Shown: positions 35,057 to 43,548 of the stretch, one piece after another
How the letters are laid out: every line of letters begins with the position of its first letter
Position numbering within the stretch: the first letter of the stretch is position 1
Assembly: GCF_000820105.1 (NCBI RefSeq)
Contig: NZ_CDDB01000021.1
Span: forward strand, 29,140 to 93,139
Length of the DNA stretch: 64,000 nucleotides
Direction of reading: 5' to 3'
Source of the DNA: Aeromonas schubertii
GTDB lineage: Bacteria; Pseudomonadota; Gammaproteobacteria; Enterobacterales; Aeromonadaceae
Notes under the pieces: generated by a model
What the model saw: the letters and a program-made list of their open reading frames with translations, nothing else
Database searches by the model: none
Told to the model about the DNA's origin: nothing
Made by a program: the position numbers and the translations under genes

Positions 35057-36883
35057 TCAGGTGGCGATAAGTACCCGGCTGCCGCCGGGGGGCAGGGTCA
35101 GTTGCAGTTCCCCTTGCACCAGCTCGAAACGCTCGCCGGTGAGGGCATCACAGAAGCGGCTGACCGGTGCGCCGGTCTGCCACAGGGGCAGGGTGAGGCT
35201 GCGCGGATTGTCCGGGTGGCGGTTACAGGCCACCACCACCTGATCCCGCTCCAGGGTGCGGGCATAGGCTAGCGTGTGCTCCCCGGCATAGAGGGTCTGC
35301 AGATCGCCCCGACGCAGGGCCGGTCGCTGGCGGCGCAGCCGGATCAGGCGGCGGTAGAGATCGTGCAGGGCGTGATCCCAGCGGGTGCTCTCCCAGGGGA
35401 AGCAGCGGCGACAATCCGGATCATTGCCCCCCCGCATCCCCACCTCGTCACCGTAATAGACGCAAGGGGCACCGATATAGGTCATCAGCAGGGTGACGGC
35501 CAGGGCCATCCGTTCCCGGTCTCCCCCCAGCAGCTCGAGGAAGCGGGCGGTATCGTGGCTGTCGAGCAGGTTGAACTGGGCCAGCTGGTTGGCAAAGGGG
35601 ATGTGGGCGCGGGCCAACCGCAGCCAACGATCCAGCTCGGCGGCGCTGATCCGGATCGGTTGATAGGCGATGTCCTTGCCGGCGAGGAAGGCGCGGATCG
35701 GGTGGGCGAAGCCGTAGTAGTTCATGGCGCCATCCTCCTGATCCCCCTGCAGCCACTGGCTGGCCTCGAAGAAGTGCTCGCCGAGCACGTAGGCGTCCGG
35801 GTTCTCCTGTTTGACTGCACCGCGCAGGGCCCGCACATGGTGGCGGTTACCGCTGGCCGAGCCCTGCTCTCCCAGCATGTGGATGACGTCGAAGCGCCAG
35901 CCGTCGATCTGGTAGGGGGGGCGCATCCAGTGGCGCACTATGGCGTCGTCGGCCCGGTAGATGACGTCCTGTACCCGCTCGCTGGCGAAGTCGAGCTTGG
36001 GCAGGCTGCGGATCCCCTTCCAGCTCACGTAGTCCCCGTCTTCAGCGAAGGTGTAGAAGCTGCGCCAGGGGGAGTCCGGGTTACCGTGTGCACCCTCGGG
36101 GGGAGCAAACCAGGGGTGCTCGGTAGAGGTGTGGTTGACCACCGCATCGAGCACGATGCGCATGCCGCGCTGACGCAGGTTGCGGGTCAGCTGGGCGAAC
36201 TGCTCGTTGCTGCCGAAGTGGGGATCGATCCGGTAGTAGTCCTGGGTGTCGTACTTGTGGTTGCTCGGCGAGGCGAAGATGGGGTTGAGGTAGAGGGCCG
36301 TCACTCCCAGGGAGTGCAGGTAGTGGAGCTTCTGGTCGATGCCGGCCAGATCGCCGCCGTAGAACTCGCTCGCCTCGTCACCGCTGCCCGGCAGGCTGAC
36401 CGGTTCACCCCAGGCCTTGCTCAGTACCGGACGACCGCGGTAGTCGTACTCTCCCTCCTGTACGTTCAGGCTGGGATCTCCGTTGCAGAAGCGGTCCGGG
36501 AAGATCTGGTAGAAGACCTGATCCTGCACCCAGGCCGGTGGTTGGTGCCGGGCGTTGTAGCGAAAATGGGTGGCGCGTGGGGGCATGGCGGGATCGATGC
36601 CGCCTCCGTGCAACCACCATTGGCTTTCATCGGTCAACCCCTTGAAGCAGTAGAGGTGCTGATCCTGATGAGGGGACAAGGGCAGGGTGAGTTGCCAGAT
36701 CTGCAGGCGATCGCGTACCTCGACCAGAGTCATGGGGTGCAGCTCTTCCTCGTTGTCGGGTTCGATGCGCAGCAGCACCTGATTCAGGTTGGCGGCGCGA
36801 TCGACAAAGAGGGTGAGCAGTAATGTGTCGTTGGTCGCCCTGAACCAGGGCGACGCTTGGGGATGAAACAGAAAGGGGGTCAT
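35057..36883 (-). CDS. malZ: Maltodextrin glucosidase
   Basis: MalZ hydrolyses glucose from the reducing end of maltodextrins in the cytoplasm. The 608-residue GH13 enzyme has an N-terminal beta-sandwich, then the catalytic barrel with Asp in [12 protein letters not shown], Glu in [10 protein letters not shown] and Asp in [10 protein letters not shown], and the [15 protein letters not shown] loop. It is close to E. coli MalZ (604). No signal peptide is seen. Its ATG lies 3 bases from the HDOD gene stop with only a weak ribosome site, so it is probably co-translated with that gene. Confidence 0.94.
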   Translation of the reverse strand: MTPFLFHPQASPWFRATNDTLLLTLFVDRAANLNQVLLRIEPDNEEELHPMTLVEVRDRLQIWQLTLPLSPHQDQHLYCFKGLTDESQWWLHGGGIDPAMPPRATHFRYNARHQPPAWVQDQVFYQIFPDRFCNGDPSLNVQEGEYDYRGRPVLSKAWGEPVSLPGSGDEASEFYGGDLAGIDQKLHYLHSLGVTALYLNPIFASPSNHKYDTQDYYRIDPHFGSNEQFAQLTRNLRQRGMRIVLDAVVNHTSTEHPWFAPPEGAHGNPDSPWRSFYTFAEDGDYVSWKGIRSLPKLDFASERVQDVIYRADDAIVRHWMRPPYQIDGWRFDVIHMLGEQGSASGNRHHVRALRGAVKQENPDAYVLGEHFFEASQWLQGDQEDGAMNYYGFAHPIRAFLAGKDIAYQPIRISAAELDRWLRLARAHIPFANQLAQFNLLDSHDTARFLELLGGDRERMALAVTLLMTYIGAPCVYYGDEVGMRGGNDPDCRRCFPWESTRWDHALHDLYRRLIRLRRQRPALRRGDLQTLYAGEHTLAYARTLERDQVVVACNRHPDNPRSLTLPLWQTGAPVSRFCDALTGERFELVQGELQLTLPPGGSRVLIAT

Positions 36884-36885
36884 CT

Positions 36886-37716
36886 TTATCCGGTCAGGAT
36901 CTCGGCCAGGGCGTTGCCCTGTTCGTGCAGGGATTCCAGTTGGTTGGCGAGTTTCTCCGGCTGCAGGCCGAGGTGGGTCGCCAGGGGTTTGGGGAAGCGG
37001 GCAATGATAGCCTGGGCCGGGACGCCGGCGTTCCAGGCAAACGAGACAAACATGGCGAGTCGGATCAGTACTGCCTCCTTGCTCACCGGTTCGTGTTCCA
37101 GCGGGTCGAGTTGCTGGGCAATGGCGGTGATGAAGGCATCGGCCAGGTTCCAGCGGCGAGCCAGCTCGGCGCCGAGCTGGGCGTAGTCGTAGCCCAGCAT
37201 CTCCCGCTGGGCCTCGACCCGGCTTGCCCCCTTGGCCATGGCCAGGCTGATGAGCTCGGCCTCTTCCGGCAGTGTGCTCTGGATGAGCAGCTCACCGATG
37301 TTGTGGATCAGGGCGCAGGTGAAGGCGGTCTCCGGGTCGACCGTGCCGCACTGCTGGGCAAGGGTCTTGGCGATGGTCGCCACCTGAAAGGTTTCGGTCC
37401 AGAACTTGTTTTTGTCGAAGCTGGGGGGCGCCTTGAAGCTGCCAATGATGCCGGAGGCCACCACCACGGAGCGCAACCGGTTGAAGCCGAGCCGGATCAC
37501 CGCCTGCTCGATGGAGGTAACATCCTGCCCCCGTCGGAAGGCCGCCGAGTTGGCCATGCGCAGCACCTTGACGCTGATCACCTGATCCATCGCGATCTTG
37601 CGGGCGATCTCGTCGATGCGGGCATTCTCGTCGTTGAAGCTCTCCATCAGCTCGTGCAATAGCTGGGGGATGGTGGGGAGCTGCTTAATCTTGTCAAACA
37701 GACGATCCATCGACAT
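36886..37716 (-). CDS. HDOD domain protein
   Basis: This 276-residue protein is a single HDOD domain, starting LFDKIKQLPTIPQLLHELMESF and containing CALIHNIGELLI and the RWNLADAFITAI segment. HDOD domains are HD-like folds that have mostly lost metal-dependent hydrolase residues; they are used in signalling, often with c-di-GMP or in motility and stress, but no specific role can be given. It is the first gene before malZ, separated from it by 2 bases, which is an unexpected pairing. Confidence 0.85.
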   Translation of the reverse strand: MSMDRLFDKIKQLPTIPQLLHELMESFNDENARIDEIARKIAMDQVISVKVLRMANSAAFRRGQDVTSIEQAVIRLGFNRLRSVVVASGIIGSFKAPPSFDKNKFWTETFQVATIAKTLAQQCGTVDPETAFTCALIHNIGELLIQSTLPEEAELISLAMAKGASRVEAQREMLGYDYAQLGAELARRWNLADAFITAIAQQLDPLEHEPVSKEAVLIRLAMFVSFAWNAGVPAQAIIARFPKPLATHLGLQPEKLANQLESLHEQGNALAEILTG

Positions 37717-37744
37717 GGCAGTGGTGGCCTCCCTGGTCCTTACT

Positions 37745-37915
37745 CCTGTTTATTGTGCCACAGGGGCGGTGGGGATGCCTGCAAATATGCCCCTTGTGTT
37801 CATAAGGGGTTCAAGGTGGCGGTGCCATCCTGCTACCCAGTAGAGCTCACGCTCTCTCAGCACTGTGTGGAACACCTGTTGTTTCTTTTAACCGGCTCTC
37901 GTAGCCGGTTTTTTT
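37745..37915 (+). ncRNA. Candidate small RNA ending in an orphan terminator
   Basis: The stretch between the minus-strand genes starting at 37716 and ending at 37914 carries a strong plus-strand terminator with no plus-strand gene before it. Upstream are short hairpins (GGTGGC-GGT-GCCATC, AGAGC-TCAC-GCTCT, GTGT-GGA-ACAC) and a U-rich stretch (TTGTTTCTTTTA) just before the terminator, a layout like Hfq-bound small RNAs. I see no clear sigma70 promoter, so the start is a guess. Confidence 0.3.
37890..37915 (+). terminator. Orphan plus-strand terminator
   Basis: The stem AACCGGCT / AGCCGGTT with a CTCGT loop is followed by five more Ts and points rightward. No plus-strand gene lies upstream for several kilobases, and the T run overlaps the stop of the minus-strand hslJ-like gene. 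On the minus strand it would be followed by TTAAAAG, a poor terminator. Confidence 0.85.
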
Positions 37916-38327
37916 ATTTCCAGTCTTCCAGCCGGTAGTGCAGGGTGTGCCGCTTTCCCTTCAGGATCAACTGCTCGGGCTCGAGGGTCAGGCTGGCCCC
38001 CTCCTGCAGGGTGGTGAGTACCGCCTGCTCCACCGTATCGAGAGGGACGGTACAGGCCATCTCGGTGTTCCCCAGACTGGTGACCCAGAAACGTCCCCGA
38101 TCCAGATTGCCCATGCCGAAGTAGCGGTTGCAGCCGGCGATGCCGTTGACCGTGAAATTCTCCCCAATCTCCAGATCCGGCTCCTGCCCGCGCTCGGCAC
38201 GAACGGCTTGGCCATCCAGGCTCTCCAGCACCCAGTGGTGGTGCATCAGATCGGTCTGGGTAGGACAGGTGGTGCTGCAGGCGGTCAGCAGCAAGAGGCT
38301 GGCGAGGGTCATGGCAGGGCGGTTCAT
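37914..38327 (-). CDS. META domain (HslJ-like) lipoprotein
   Basis: This 137-residue lipoprotein has a signal peptide with lipobox LLLTAC (Cys at about 17), then a META/HslJ domain (HHHWVLESLDGQAV, TVNGIAGCNRYFGMG, the paired Cys of MACTVP). HslJ-like proteins are outer-membrane lipoproteins linked to heat shock and novobiocin tolerance in E. coli; their precise function is unknown. The ATG at 38327 has AAGGAG at good distance. It lies downstream of yegD on the same strand. Confidence 0.87.
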   Translation of the reverse strand: MNRPAMTLASLLLLTACSTTCPTQTDLMHHHWVLESLDGQAVRAERGQEPDLEIGENFTVNGIAGCNRYFGMGNLDRGRFWVTSLGNTEMACTVPLDTVEQAVLTTLQEGASLTLEPEQLILKGKRHTLHYRLEDWK

Positions 38328-38421
38328 CACTGTGGCTCCTTGGTAGGGCTCAAGGATAGAGTGAGGCGAGACGGGGTGACAGGGGGCGGTGGCGGCCAAC
38401 CGACCGCCCCTGTCGCTTCGC

Positions 38422-39780
38422 TCAGGCGAACAGACGCTCGGCGTAGCGAGCGAGTCCCGAGGCCACCGAGCCGAGGTCGTCGCCCCCCTCCAGCGGCACC
38501 CCGGGCAGGCGAGTGCGGATGAACTGGCCGATCAGGGGGGACTTGGCGCTACCCCCGGTGATGAAGATGCGATCGGGTTGGCAACCGGCCTGGGCGATGG
38601 CCTCGTCCATCAGCTCACCGATCTTCCCGAGCAGGGGAGCGGAAGAGTCGGCGAGCTGGGCGCGGGTCAGGGTCACGACCAGCTCCCGCTCCAGTTCGCC
38701 GAGGGGCTGGAGCGCGCTCTCCTGGCTGGAGAGGGCGATCTTGCCCTGCTCGGCACGCCACACCACCTGATGGCTCAGCTTGTGCTCGCGCAGGCGGATG
38801 AGTCGGGCGAGGTGGCTGCCGCTCGGGCAGTCGAGCAGCATGTCTTGCAGCTCGCGCCCCGTGGTCAGGCTGTAGAAGCGGCTCTGGGCGGCCACATCGT
38901 TGATGGCGGCGGCGTCCCAGAACAGGGGGTGGGGCAGGGGCTTGCCGCTCTTGAGTCGTTCATGCATGCCGAGCAGGGGCATGATGCCCTCCACCGTCAG
39001 GCGGATGTCGAAGTCGTTGCCGCCGATACGCTGGCCACTGTGCCCCAGCATCTGGGCGCTGCGATCGAGCCGGGCGCGGTAGCTCGGTCCCATGCGCAGC
39101 ATGGAGCAGTCGGTCGTACCGCCGCCGATGTCCACCACCAGCACGGTGCAGTCCGCATCGAGGCGCGCCTCGAACTCGAAACCGGCGGCCACCGGCTCAT
39201 AGAGGAACTCCACCCGCTCGAAGCCGGCCAGGCTGGCTGCCTCGGTCAGGATGGCGATCGCCTGGCGGTTGCTCTCTTCCCCGGCCAGCCCCTGGAAGTT
39301 GACCGGTCGGCCGATCACCGCCCGGTCGATGGGGACCCCGGTGAGCGCCTCGGCACGCCGCTTCACCAGCAGCATCATGGCGCAGACGATGTCTTCGAAC
39401 AGGGCGATCTGGGGCGGCTTGAGCCCATAGGCACCGAGGAAGGACTTGGGGGACTTGATGTAGTACCCCTCTTCCGGCTCCTCCAGATAGGCGCTGAGGG
39501 CCGCCTCGCCGATGGCGAGGGCATCGTCGAGCCCCTCTTCGCGCAGCTCGCGGCGCAGGCTCTGGGCCCGTTGCACCTGGGGGCCGCGCAGGGTCAGATA
39601 GCGGGCCCGCCGGGTCTCGGGCAGCAGCTCGGCGAGCAGGCCCGGGATGGCATCACGATGGGGTGAGTGCAGGGTGGAGGGGAGATAGCTACCCTGGCCC
39701 AGGGGTAACAGGCGTGGCGCTCCCTGCTCCATCACGGCGATGGCGCAGTTGGAGGTGCCATAATCGAATCCGACAAACAT
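38422..39780 (-). CDS. yegD: YegD-type Hsp70-like protein
   Basis: This 452-residue protein has an actin/Hsp70 ATPase fold: phosphate loop 1 GFDYGTSNCAIAV, phosphate loop 2 VVDIGGGTTDCSM, and adenosine motif ITGGSAKSP. It lacks the long substrate-binding domain of DnaK, matching E. coli YegD (450). Its clients are unknown. Downstream is a weak long inverted repeat (38377-38417) without a T tract. Confidence 0.92.
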   Translation of the reverse strand: MFVGFDYGTSNCAIAVMEQGAPRLLPLGQGSYLPSTLHSPHRDAIPGLLAELLPETRRARYLTLRGPQVQRAQSLRRELREEGLDDALAIGEAALSAYLEEPEEGYYIKSPKSFLGAYGLKPPQIALFEDIVCAMMLLVKRRAEALTGVPIDRAVIGRPVNFQGLAGEESNRQAIAILTEAASLAGFERVEFLYEPVAAGFEFEARLDADCTVLVVDIGGGTTDCSMLRMGPSYRARLDRSAQMLGHSGQRIGGNDFDIRLTVEGIMPLLGMHERLKSGKPLPHPLFWDAAAINDVAAQSRFYSLTTGRELQDMLLDCPSGSHLARLIRLREHKLSHQVVWRAEQGKIALSSQESALQPLGELERELVVTLTRAQLADSSAPLLGKIGELMDEAIAQAGCQPDRIFITGGSAKSPLIGQFIRTRLPGVPLEGGDDLGSVASGLARYAERLFA

Positions 39781-39845
39781 GGGCAGGTTCTCCCGGCAAA
39801 AAGGGAGAGCCTACCCAAAGCGTCGGCCCGTCTCAAGGGGCTGCG

Positions 39846-40835
39846 TTATTCCACTTCGTTGCCGCTCACGCGTCCCTCGCGTACCGCCTTGACGTTGGCC
39901 AGGGTGGTATCGGCGATGGCGTGCAGGGCCTCGCGGGTCAGGAAGGCCTGGTGACCGGTAAAGAGCACGTTGTGGCAGGCTGACAGGCGGCGGAACACGT
40001 CGTCGGTGATCACCTCGTTGGACTTGTCCTCGAAGAAGAGCTCTTCTTCCTCCTCGTAGACGTCGAGGCCCAGGGCGCCGATGCGACCGCTCTTGAGTGC
40101 CTCGATGGCGGCGTTGGCGTCGAGCAGGCCGCCCCGGCTGGTGTTGATGATCATCACCCCGTTCTTCATCCTGGCGAAGGCTTCACCGTTGAGCAGGTGG
40201 TAGTTCTCCTGAAGCAGGGGGCAGTGCAGGGAGATGACATCGGACTCGCGATAGAGGGTGTCGAGGTCCACGTACTCGGCCCCGAGATCCAGGGCTGCCT
40301 GGTTCGGGTAAGGGTCGCTTACCAGCAGGCGCATGCCGAACCCCTTGAGGATGCGCAGGGTGGCGATACCTATCTTGCCGGTGCCGATAACGCCGGCGGT
40401 GCGACCGTACATGTTGAAGCCGACCAGACCCTCGAGGGAGAAGTTGGCGTCGCGGGTGCGCTGGTAGGCCTTATGGATGCGGCGGTTGAGGGTCATCATC
40501 AGCCCCACCGCGTGCTCGGCCACCGCCTCTGGCGAGTAGGCGGGTACCCGCACCACCTTGAGCCCCAGCTCCCTGGCGGCCACCAGATCCACGTTATTGT
40601 AACCGGCGCAGCGCAAGGCGATGACCCGGGTGCCATTCTCGGCCAGCTCGGTCAGTATGGTGCGGTCGGCCTCGTCGTTGACGAACAGGCAGACCACGGG
40701 GAAGCCGTGGGCCAGCCGCAGGGTCTTGGCCTCCAGCCGGACATCGAAGAACTCCAGCTCGAAGCCGTAGCCGGCGTTCGCCTGCTGAAAGTACTCCTTG
40801 TCGTAATTCTTGCTGCTGAAGAGGGCGATTTTCAT
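39846..40835 (-). CDS. ldhA: Fermentative D-lactate dehydrogenase
   Basis: This 329-residue NADH-dependent enzyme reduces pyruvate to D-lactate. It has the dinucleotide fold GVIGTGKIG, the Arg in INTSRGG, and the catalytic His in LFTGHQAF. It matches E. coli LdhA (329). A 16-bp CRP/FNR-like palindrome lies 44-59 bases upstream of the ATG, which would fit control by carbon source or oxygen. Confidence 0.95.
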   Translation of the reverse strand: MKIALFSSKNYDKEYFQQANAGYGFELEFFDVRLEAKTLRLAHGFPVVCLFVNDEADRTILTELAENGTRVIALRCAGYNNVDLVAARELGLKVVRVPAYSPEAVAEHAVGLMMTLNRRIHKAYQRTRDANFSLEGLVGFNMYGRTAGVIGTGKIGIATLRILKGFGMRLLVSDPYPNQAALDLGAEYVDLDTLYRESDVISLHCPLLQENYHLLNGEAFARMKNGVMIINTSRGGLLDANAAIEALKSGRIGALGLDVYEEEEELFFEDKSNEVITDDVFRRLSACHNVLFTGHQAFLTREALHAIADTTLANVKAVREGRVSGNEVE

Positions 40836-40878
40836 GGTGTGGACTCCCGAGGATGCGTGGCCACACCTTACACCAAAG

Positions 40879-40894
40879 TGTGATCCCTATCACC
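40879..40894 (-). promoter_or_regulatory. CRP/FNR-like site upstream of ldhA
   Basis: The plus strand reads TGTGA-TCCCTA-TCACC, nine of ten matches to the CRP consensus TGTGA-N6-TCACA, and also GTGAT-N4-ATCAC, a near-FNR arrangement. It lies upstream of the ldhA start and 19 bases before the creA stop. Confidence 0.55.
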
Positions 40895-40912
40895 CGTGCC
40901 GAGGCAGGGGTA

Positions 40913-41371
40913 TTAGCCCCACGGCATGATGGGTACGGCGCTCACCGCACTCTTGTAGGATCCATCGACCAGCCGGGTGCTGTAGGTGAGGTAGACCAGG
41001 GCATTACGCTTCTGGTCGTAGAAGCGGACCACCTTCTGCTCTTTGAAGACCAGGGAGGTGCTGACGTCGAATACCTCCTCCCCCTCCTTGAGGGTGGCCG
41101 GCACCTGGATGGGGCCGACCTGATGGCAGGAGAGGGTGGCGTGAGAGGGGTCCTCGGCCAGCCCCAGACCGCCCTTGATGCCGCCGGTCTTGGGGCGTGC
41201 CAGATAGCAGGTGACCCCCTGGATTCGCGGGTCGTCGAACGCCTCGATCACTATCTTGTGGTTGGGGCCAAACAGCTTGAAGGCGGTGCTCACCTCGCCG
41301 ACCCGATCGGCGTCGGCCCCCTGGGCGAAGGCCGTCAGCAGGGGTAGAGTGAACAGCAGCGGATATTTCAT
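40913..41371 (-). CDS. creA: CreA family protein
   Basis: This 152-residue exported protein (signal peptide MKYPLLFTLPLLTAFAQG) belongs to the CreA family, with the typical VGEVSTAFKLFGPNHKIVIEAFDDP and VTCYLARPK segments. In E. coli, creA is the first gene of creABCD. Here it is about 32 kb from the blrA-blrB-blrD cluster and sits in a minus-strand run with the DUF962 and binding-protein-like genes upstream. No TTCAC tag is seen near it. Confidence 0.9.
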   Translation of the reverse strand: MKYPLLFTLPLLTAFAQGADADRVGEVSTAFKLFGPNHKIVIEAFDDPRIQGVTCYLARPKTGGIKGGLGLAEDPSHATLSCHQVGPIQVPATLKEGEEVFDVSTSLVFKEQKVVRFYDQKRNALVYLTYSTRLVDGSYKSAVSAVPIMPWG

Positions 41372-41383
41372 TAAAACCTCCTG

Positions 41384-41830
41384 TCAGTAGGGGATGTGCA
41401 GTCGGCGATAGAGGCCTGCCAGCACCCAGAGGGGGCCGATCAGCAGGAACTGCAGGTCGGTGAGAAAGGCCGGACGACGCCCCTCGTGCCGGTGCCCGAT
41501 AAACTGGGCCACCCAGAAGAGGGCAAACAGCAGCAGCGCCAGGGGCCAGGCGTAGCCTCCTGCCCCCAGTTGCTGCCAGCTCCACAGGCCGGCCGCGGTC
41601 AGCAATCCCATGCCGAGAAAGAGGCGAAAGGAGAGGTACAGGTAGAAGAGCAGGACCGGGATGGCCATGAGCAGGGCCCAGTCCAGCCTGGCCGGCGCCC
41701 AGGGCAGCTCTCGCAGCAGGCCAATGGAACAGAGGTAGATGCCGGGCACCGCCACCCTGTGTATCGCCTGGTTGAGCGGGTGCCGGTGGCTCTCTCCATA
41801 GAGGGAAAACCAGGTGGTCAGGTCTTTCAT
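41384..41830 (-). CDS. DUF962/Mpo1-like membrane protein
   Basis: This 148-residue protein has four hydrophobic helices and the family His motifs SLYGESHRHPLNQAIHRVAVP near the start and FIGHRHEGRRPAFL toward the end. The yeast homologue Mpo1 (YGL010w) is an iron-dependent dioxygenase of 2-hydroxy fatty acids, so a similar metal site is likely. The substrate in bacteria is not established. It is followed 12 bases later by creA. Confidence 0.88.
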   Translation of the reverse strand: MKDLTTWFSLYGESHRHPLNQAIHRVAVPGIYLCSIGLLRELPWAPARLDWALLMAIPVLLFYLYLSFRLFLGMGLLTAAGLWSWQQLGAGGYAWPLALLLFALFWVAQFIGHRHEGRRPAFLTDLQFLLIGPLWVLAGLYRRLHIPY

Positions 41831-41854
41831 CGGGCTCCTCCTTGAGCCGGTTGG

Positions 41855-42709
41855 TCAGGGCTGTGGCCACTCCCAATAGGCGGCAGGAACGGCCCTGAGA
41901 GTGGGGGTCATGTCCGGGTTGGCCAGATCGATGGTGACACGCTGGCCCAGATTGGCCCGGGCCAGTGCATCGCGCACCAGGGGATTACCCCGAAAGAAGC
42001 GCAGAAAACTACCATCGGCGTAGAGCCGCTCCAGACCCGTCTGCAGGGCCTTGGCCAATTCGGTCTCATCGTGGCCGACGAAGAAGAACTGGGCATAGGG
42101 ATAACGCACTTGCAGGTGAGTGTCGATCATCAGATTGGGGTACTGCTCGGCCAGTTCACGACGCTCGGAATAGGCTTCGACCAGAGCCCTTGGAAAGAAG
42201 TCGACCTCCTGATGGTCATTGATGAGGTGGAACAGGGTGTGAAAGCGCCCCGCATAGGTGGGAATGCCGGCAGCCTCCAGAATCCGGTTGTCGCCCCAGC
42301 CCACCCCCTGGACCGCCTTGTGCTGCCTTAGCTCATCGAGATTGTTGATGCGGGCGAAGGTCTCCTGGGCGTCGCGGTGGATGATGGCGACCCGCACCCC
42401 TTCCAGCCCTCGAAACAGGGGAACCGGTATGGGGGTGAGGCGCTGCTCCAGATCGCTTGAGGTTCCCATCCAGAAGAGGTTGAACTGCTTGCCCTTCTCG
42501 AGCTCGCGGCTGATGGAATCCTGGGTGAGTGTGGTGGGAACTTCGGTGATCTCGAAGGGAATGCCCGACTTCTCCAGGGCCAGCCTGAGCAGGGGCAACT
42601 GGTACTGTTCGGCCATCTGGTTGACCGGCAGGCGGGGGACTCGGACCGTGAGGGTCTGTGCCTGTACCAGCAGAGGAAGGTACAGGCACAACCAACCAAA
42701 CCATTTCAT
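41855..42709 (-). CDS. Periplasmic solute-binding-protein-like protein
   Basis: This 284-residue protein has a signal peptide (WFGWLCLYLPLLVQA) and the fold of the family 3 periplasmic binding proteins (TLTVRVPRLPVNQMAEQYQLP at the start). No transporter genes lie beside it, so it may sense a ligand or work with a distant partner. It heads the run binding protein, DUF962, creA on the minus strand. Confidence 0.75.
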   Translation of the reverse strand: MKWFGWLCLYLPLLVQAQTLTVRVPRLPVNQMAEQYQLPLLRLALEKSGIPFEITEVPTTLTQDSISRELEKGKQFNLFWMGTSSDLEQRLTPIPVPLFRGLEGVRVAIIHRDAQETFARINNLDELRQHKAVQGVGWGDNRILEAAGIPTYAGRFHTLFHLINDHQEVDFFPRALVEAYSERRELAEQYPNLMIDTHLQVRYPYAQFFFVGHDETELAKALQTGLERLYADGSFLRFFRGNPLVRDALARANLGQRVTIDLANPDMTPTLRAVPAAYWEWPQP

Positions 42710-42754
42710 CGAATCGGACTCCGTATGGAAACTGGCCCGATTCTAACAGAAATG

Positions 42755-43129
42755 TCAGGCGACGCGGCGATAGACGTGGGTGTCGTTGAACTCCTTGGTG
42801 CTCTGACACTCGACGCAGAAGCGCGACTCGGGGCGTGCTTGCAGACGCTTGATGGCGATCTCGTCGCCACAGGACTCACAGTAACCGAAATCCCCTTCGG
42901 AGATGCGCTTGAGGGCAGCCTTGAGCTTGCGCAGATGGAGTTTGTCGTGCTCGATGCGGTTGAGCTCGAGGCGGCGTGCCTCTTCGACGCTGGCGCGATC
43001 GATCTCGTCAGCCATCTCGTTGGTGTCGGTGGCAATCGCCTGACTGGCCTGGGAGTTGAGACGCTCCTCGATCTCGACGATCTGGGCCTCGATTTGGCCC
43101 TTGTAGAAGCTCAGTTGGTCTTCAGTCAT
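42755..43129 (-). CDS. Short DksA/TraR-type zinc finger protein
   Basis: This 124-residue protein is a DksA/TraR family member: an N-terminal coiled coil with a DxxDxA tip motif (DEIDRA, like DPVDRA of DksA) and a four-Cys zinc finger (CESCGD and CVECQ). Canonical DksA has 151 residues, so this is a shorter paralogue. It may bind the RNA polymerase secondary channel and act with ppGpp, by family knowledge. The start at 43129 aligns with the DksA coiled coil; a second ATG at 43141 gives four more residues, and neither has a clear ribosome site. Confidence 0.85.
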   Translation of the reverse strand: MTEDQLSFYKGQIEAQIVEIEERLNSQASQAIATDTNEMADEIDRASVEEARRLELNRIEHDKLHLRKLKAALKRISEGDFGYCESCGDEIAIKRLQARPESRFCVECQSTKEFNDTHVYRRVA

Positions 43130-43141
43130 AAAGTCACACAT

Positions 43142-43548
43142 GTGTTACTACCCGTGTATTCAAACCCGAATTATCAGTATGGATAGGGGCGGTCTGTGAC
43201 CAGACCAATTCCCGGTGCTCTGAACTCGTGCGTGAGCACGAAATCAGGGCGGGCCTTTTATCAGATCTTTTCCGGCTAGCAAAGGGGGGCGTCGCTATTT
43301 TGTGCACTTCTTCGGGAAAAGATGGGTTCCGAGTGAGTTTTTGCGTCGATTTCGGCCTCATGGCACCTGGATCCGGCCTTGGGTCAAGGTGTTTAATATT
43401 TGCGTCCGTAAAGCTGTTTTTGGGGTGAATCTTTTTATTTTTTTAAACACCCTCCCTTGACAGTGGATCCTATAACCGGCTTAGATGGTGACAAGTTACA
43501 TTTCGGTAACATCGCTCCAGACGGGGCAGATTCACAGTCGGGGTTAAC
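43142..43548. other. Intergenic region without a gene
   Basis: About 400 bases separate the DksA-like gene from the polyamine operon. I see no gene of credible length or codon use. It holds two hairpins (GGTCTG-TGAC-CAGACC near 43190; TCGTGC-GTGA-GCACGA at 43226-43241), which would lie in the long leader of the DksA-like gene. It also has an AT-rich stretch (about 43395-43450) and the TTGACA element listed separately. Confidence 0.7.
43457..43487 (+). promoter_or_regulatory. Possible promoter of the polyamine operon
   Basis: A perfect TTGACA lies at 43457-43462. The best -10-like hexamer downstream is TAGATG after a 19-base spacer, which is weak. A nonstandard spacing suggests activator dependence. 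The operon starts at 43549. Confidence 0.4.

Noticed and set aside
38377..38417. Long inverted repeat between yegD and the hslJ-like gene
   Set aside because: No T tract on either strand and the arms are interrupted, so not called a terminator.
43362..43384. TGGCAC sigma54-like half before the polyamine operon
   Set aside because: The second half TTGC is missing at the required spacing.
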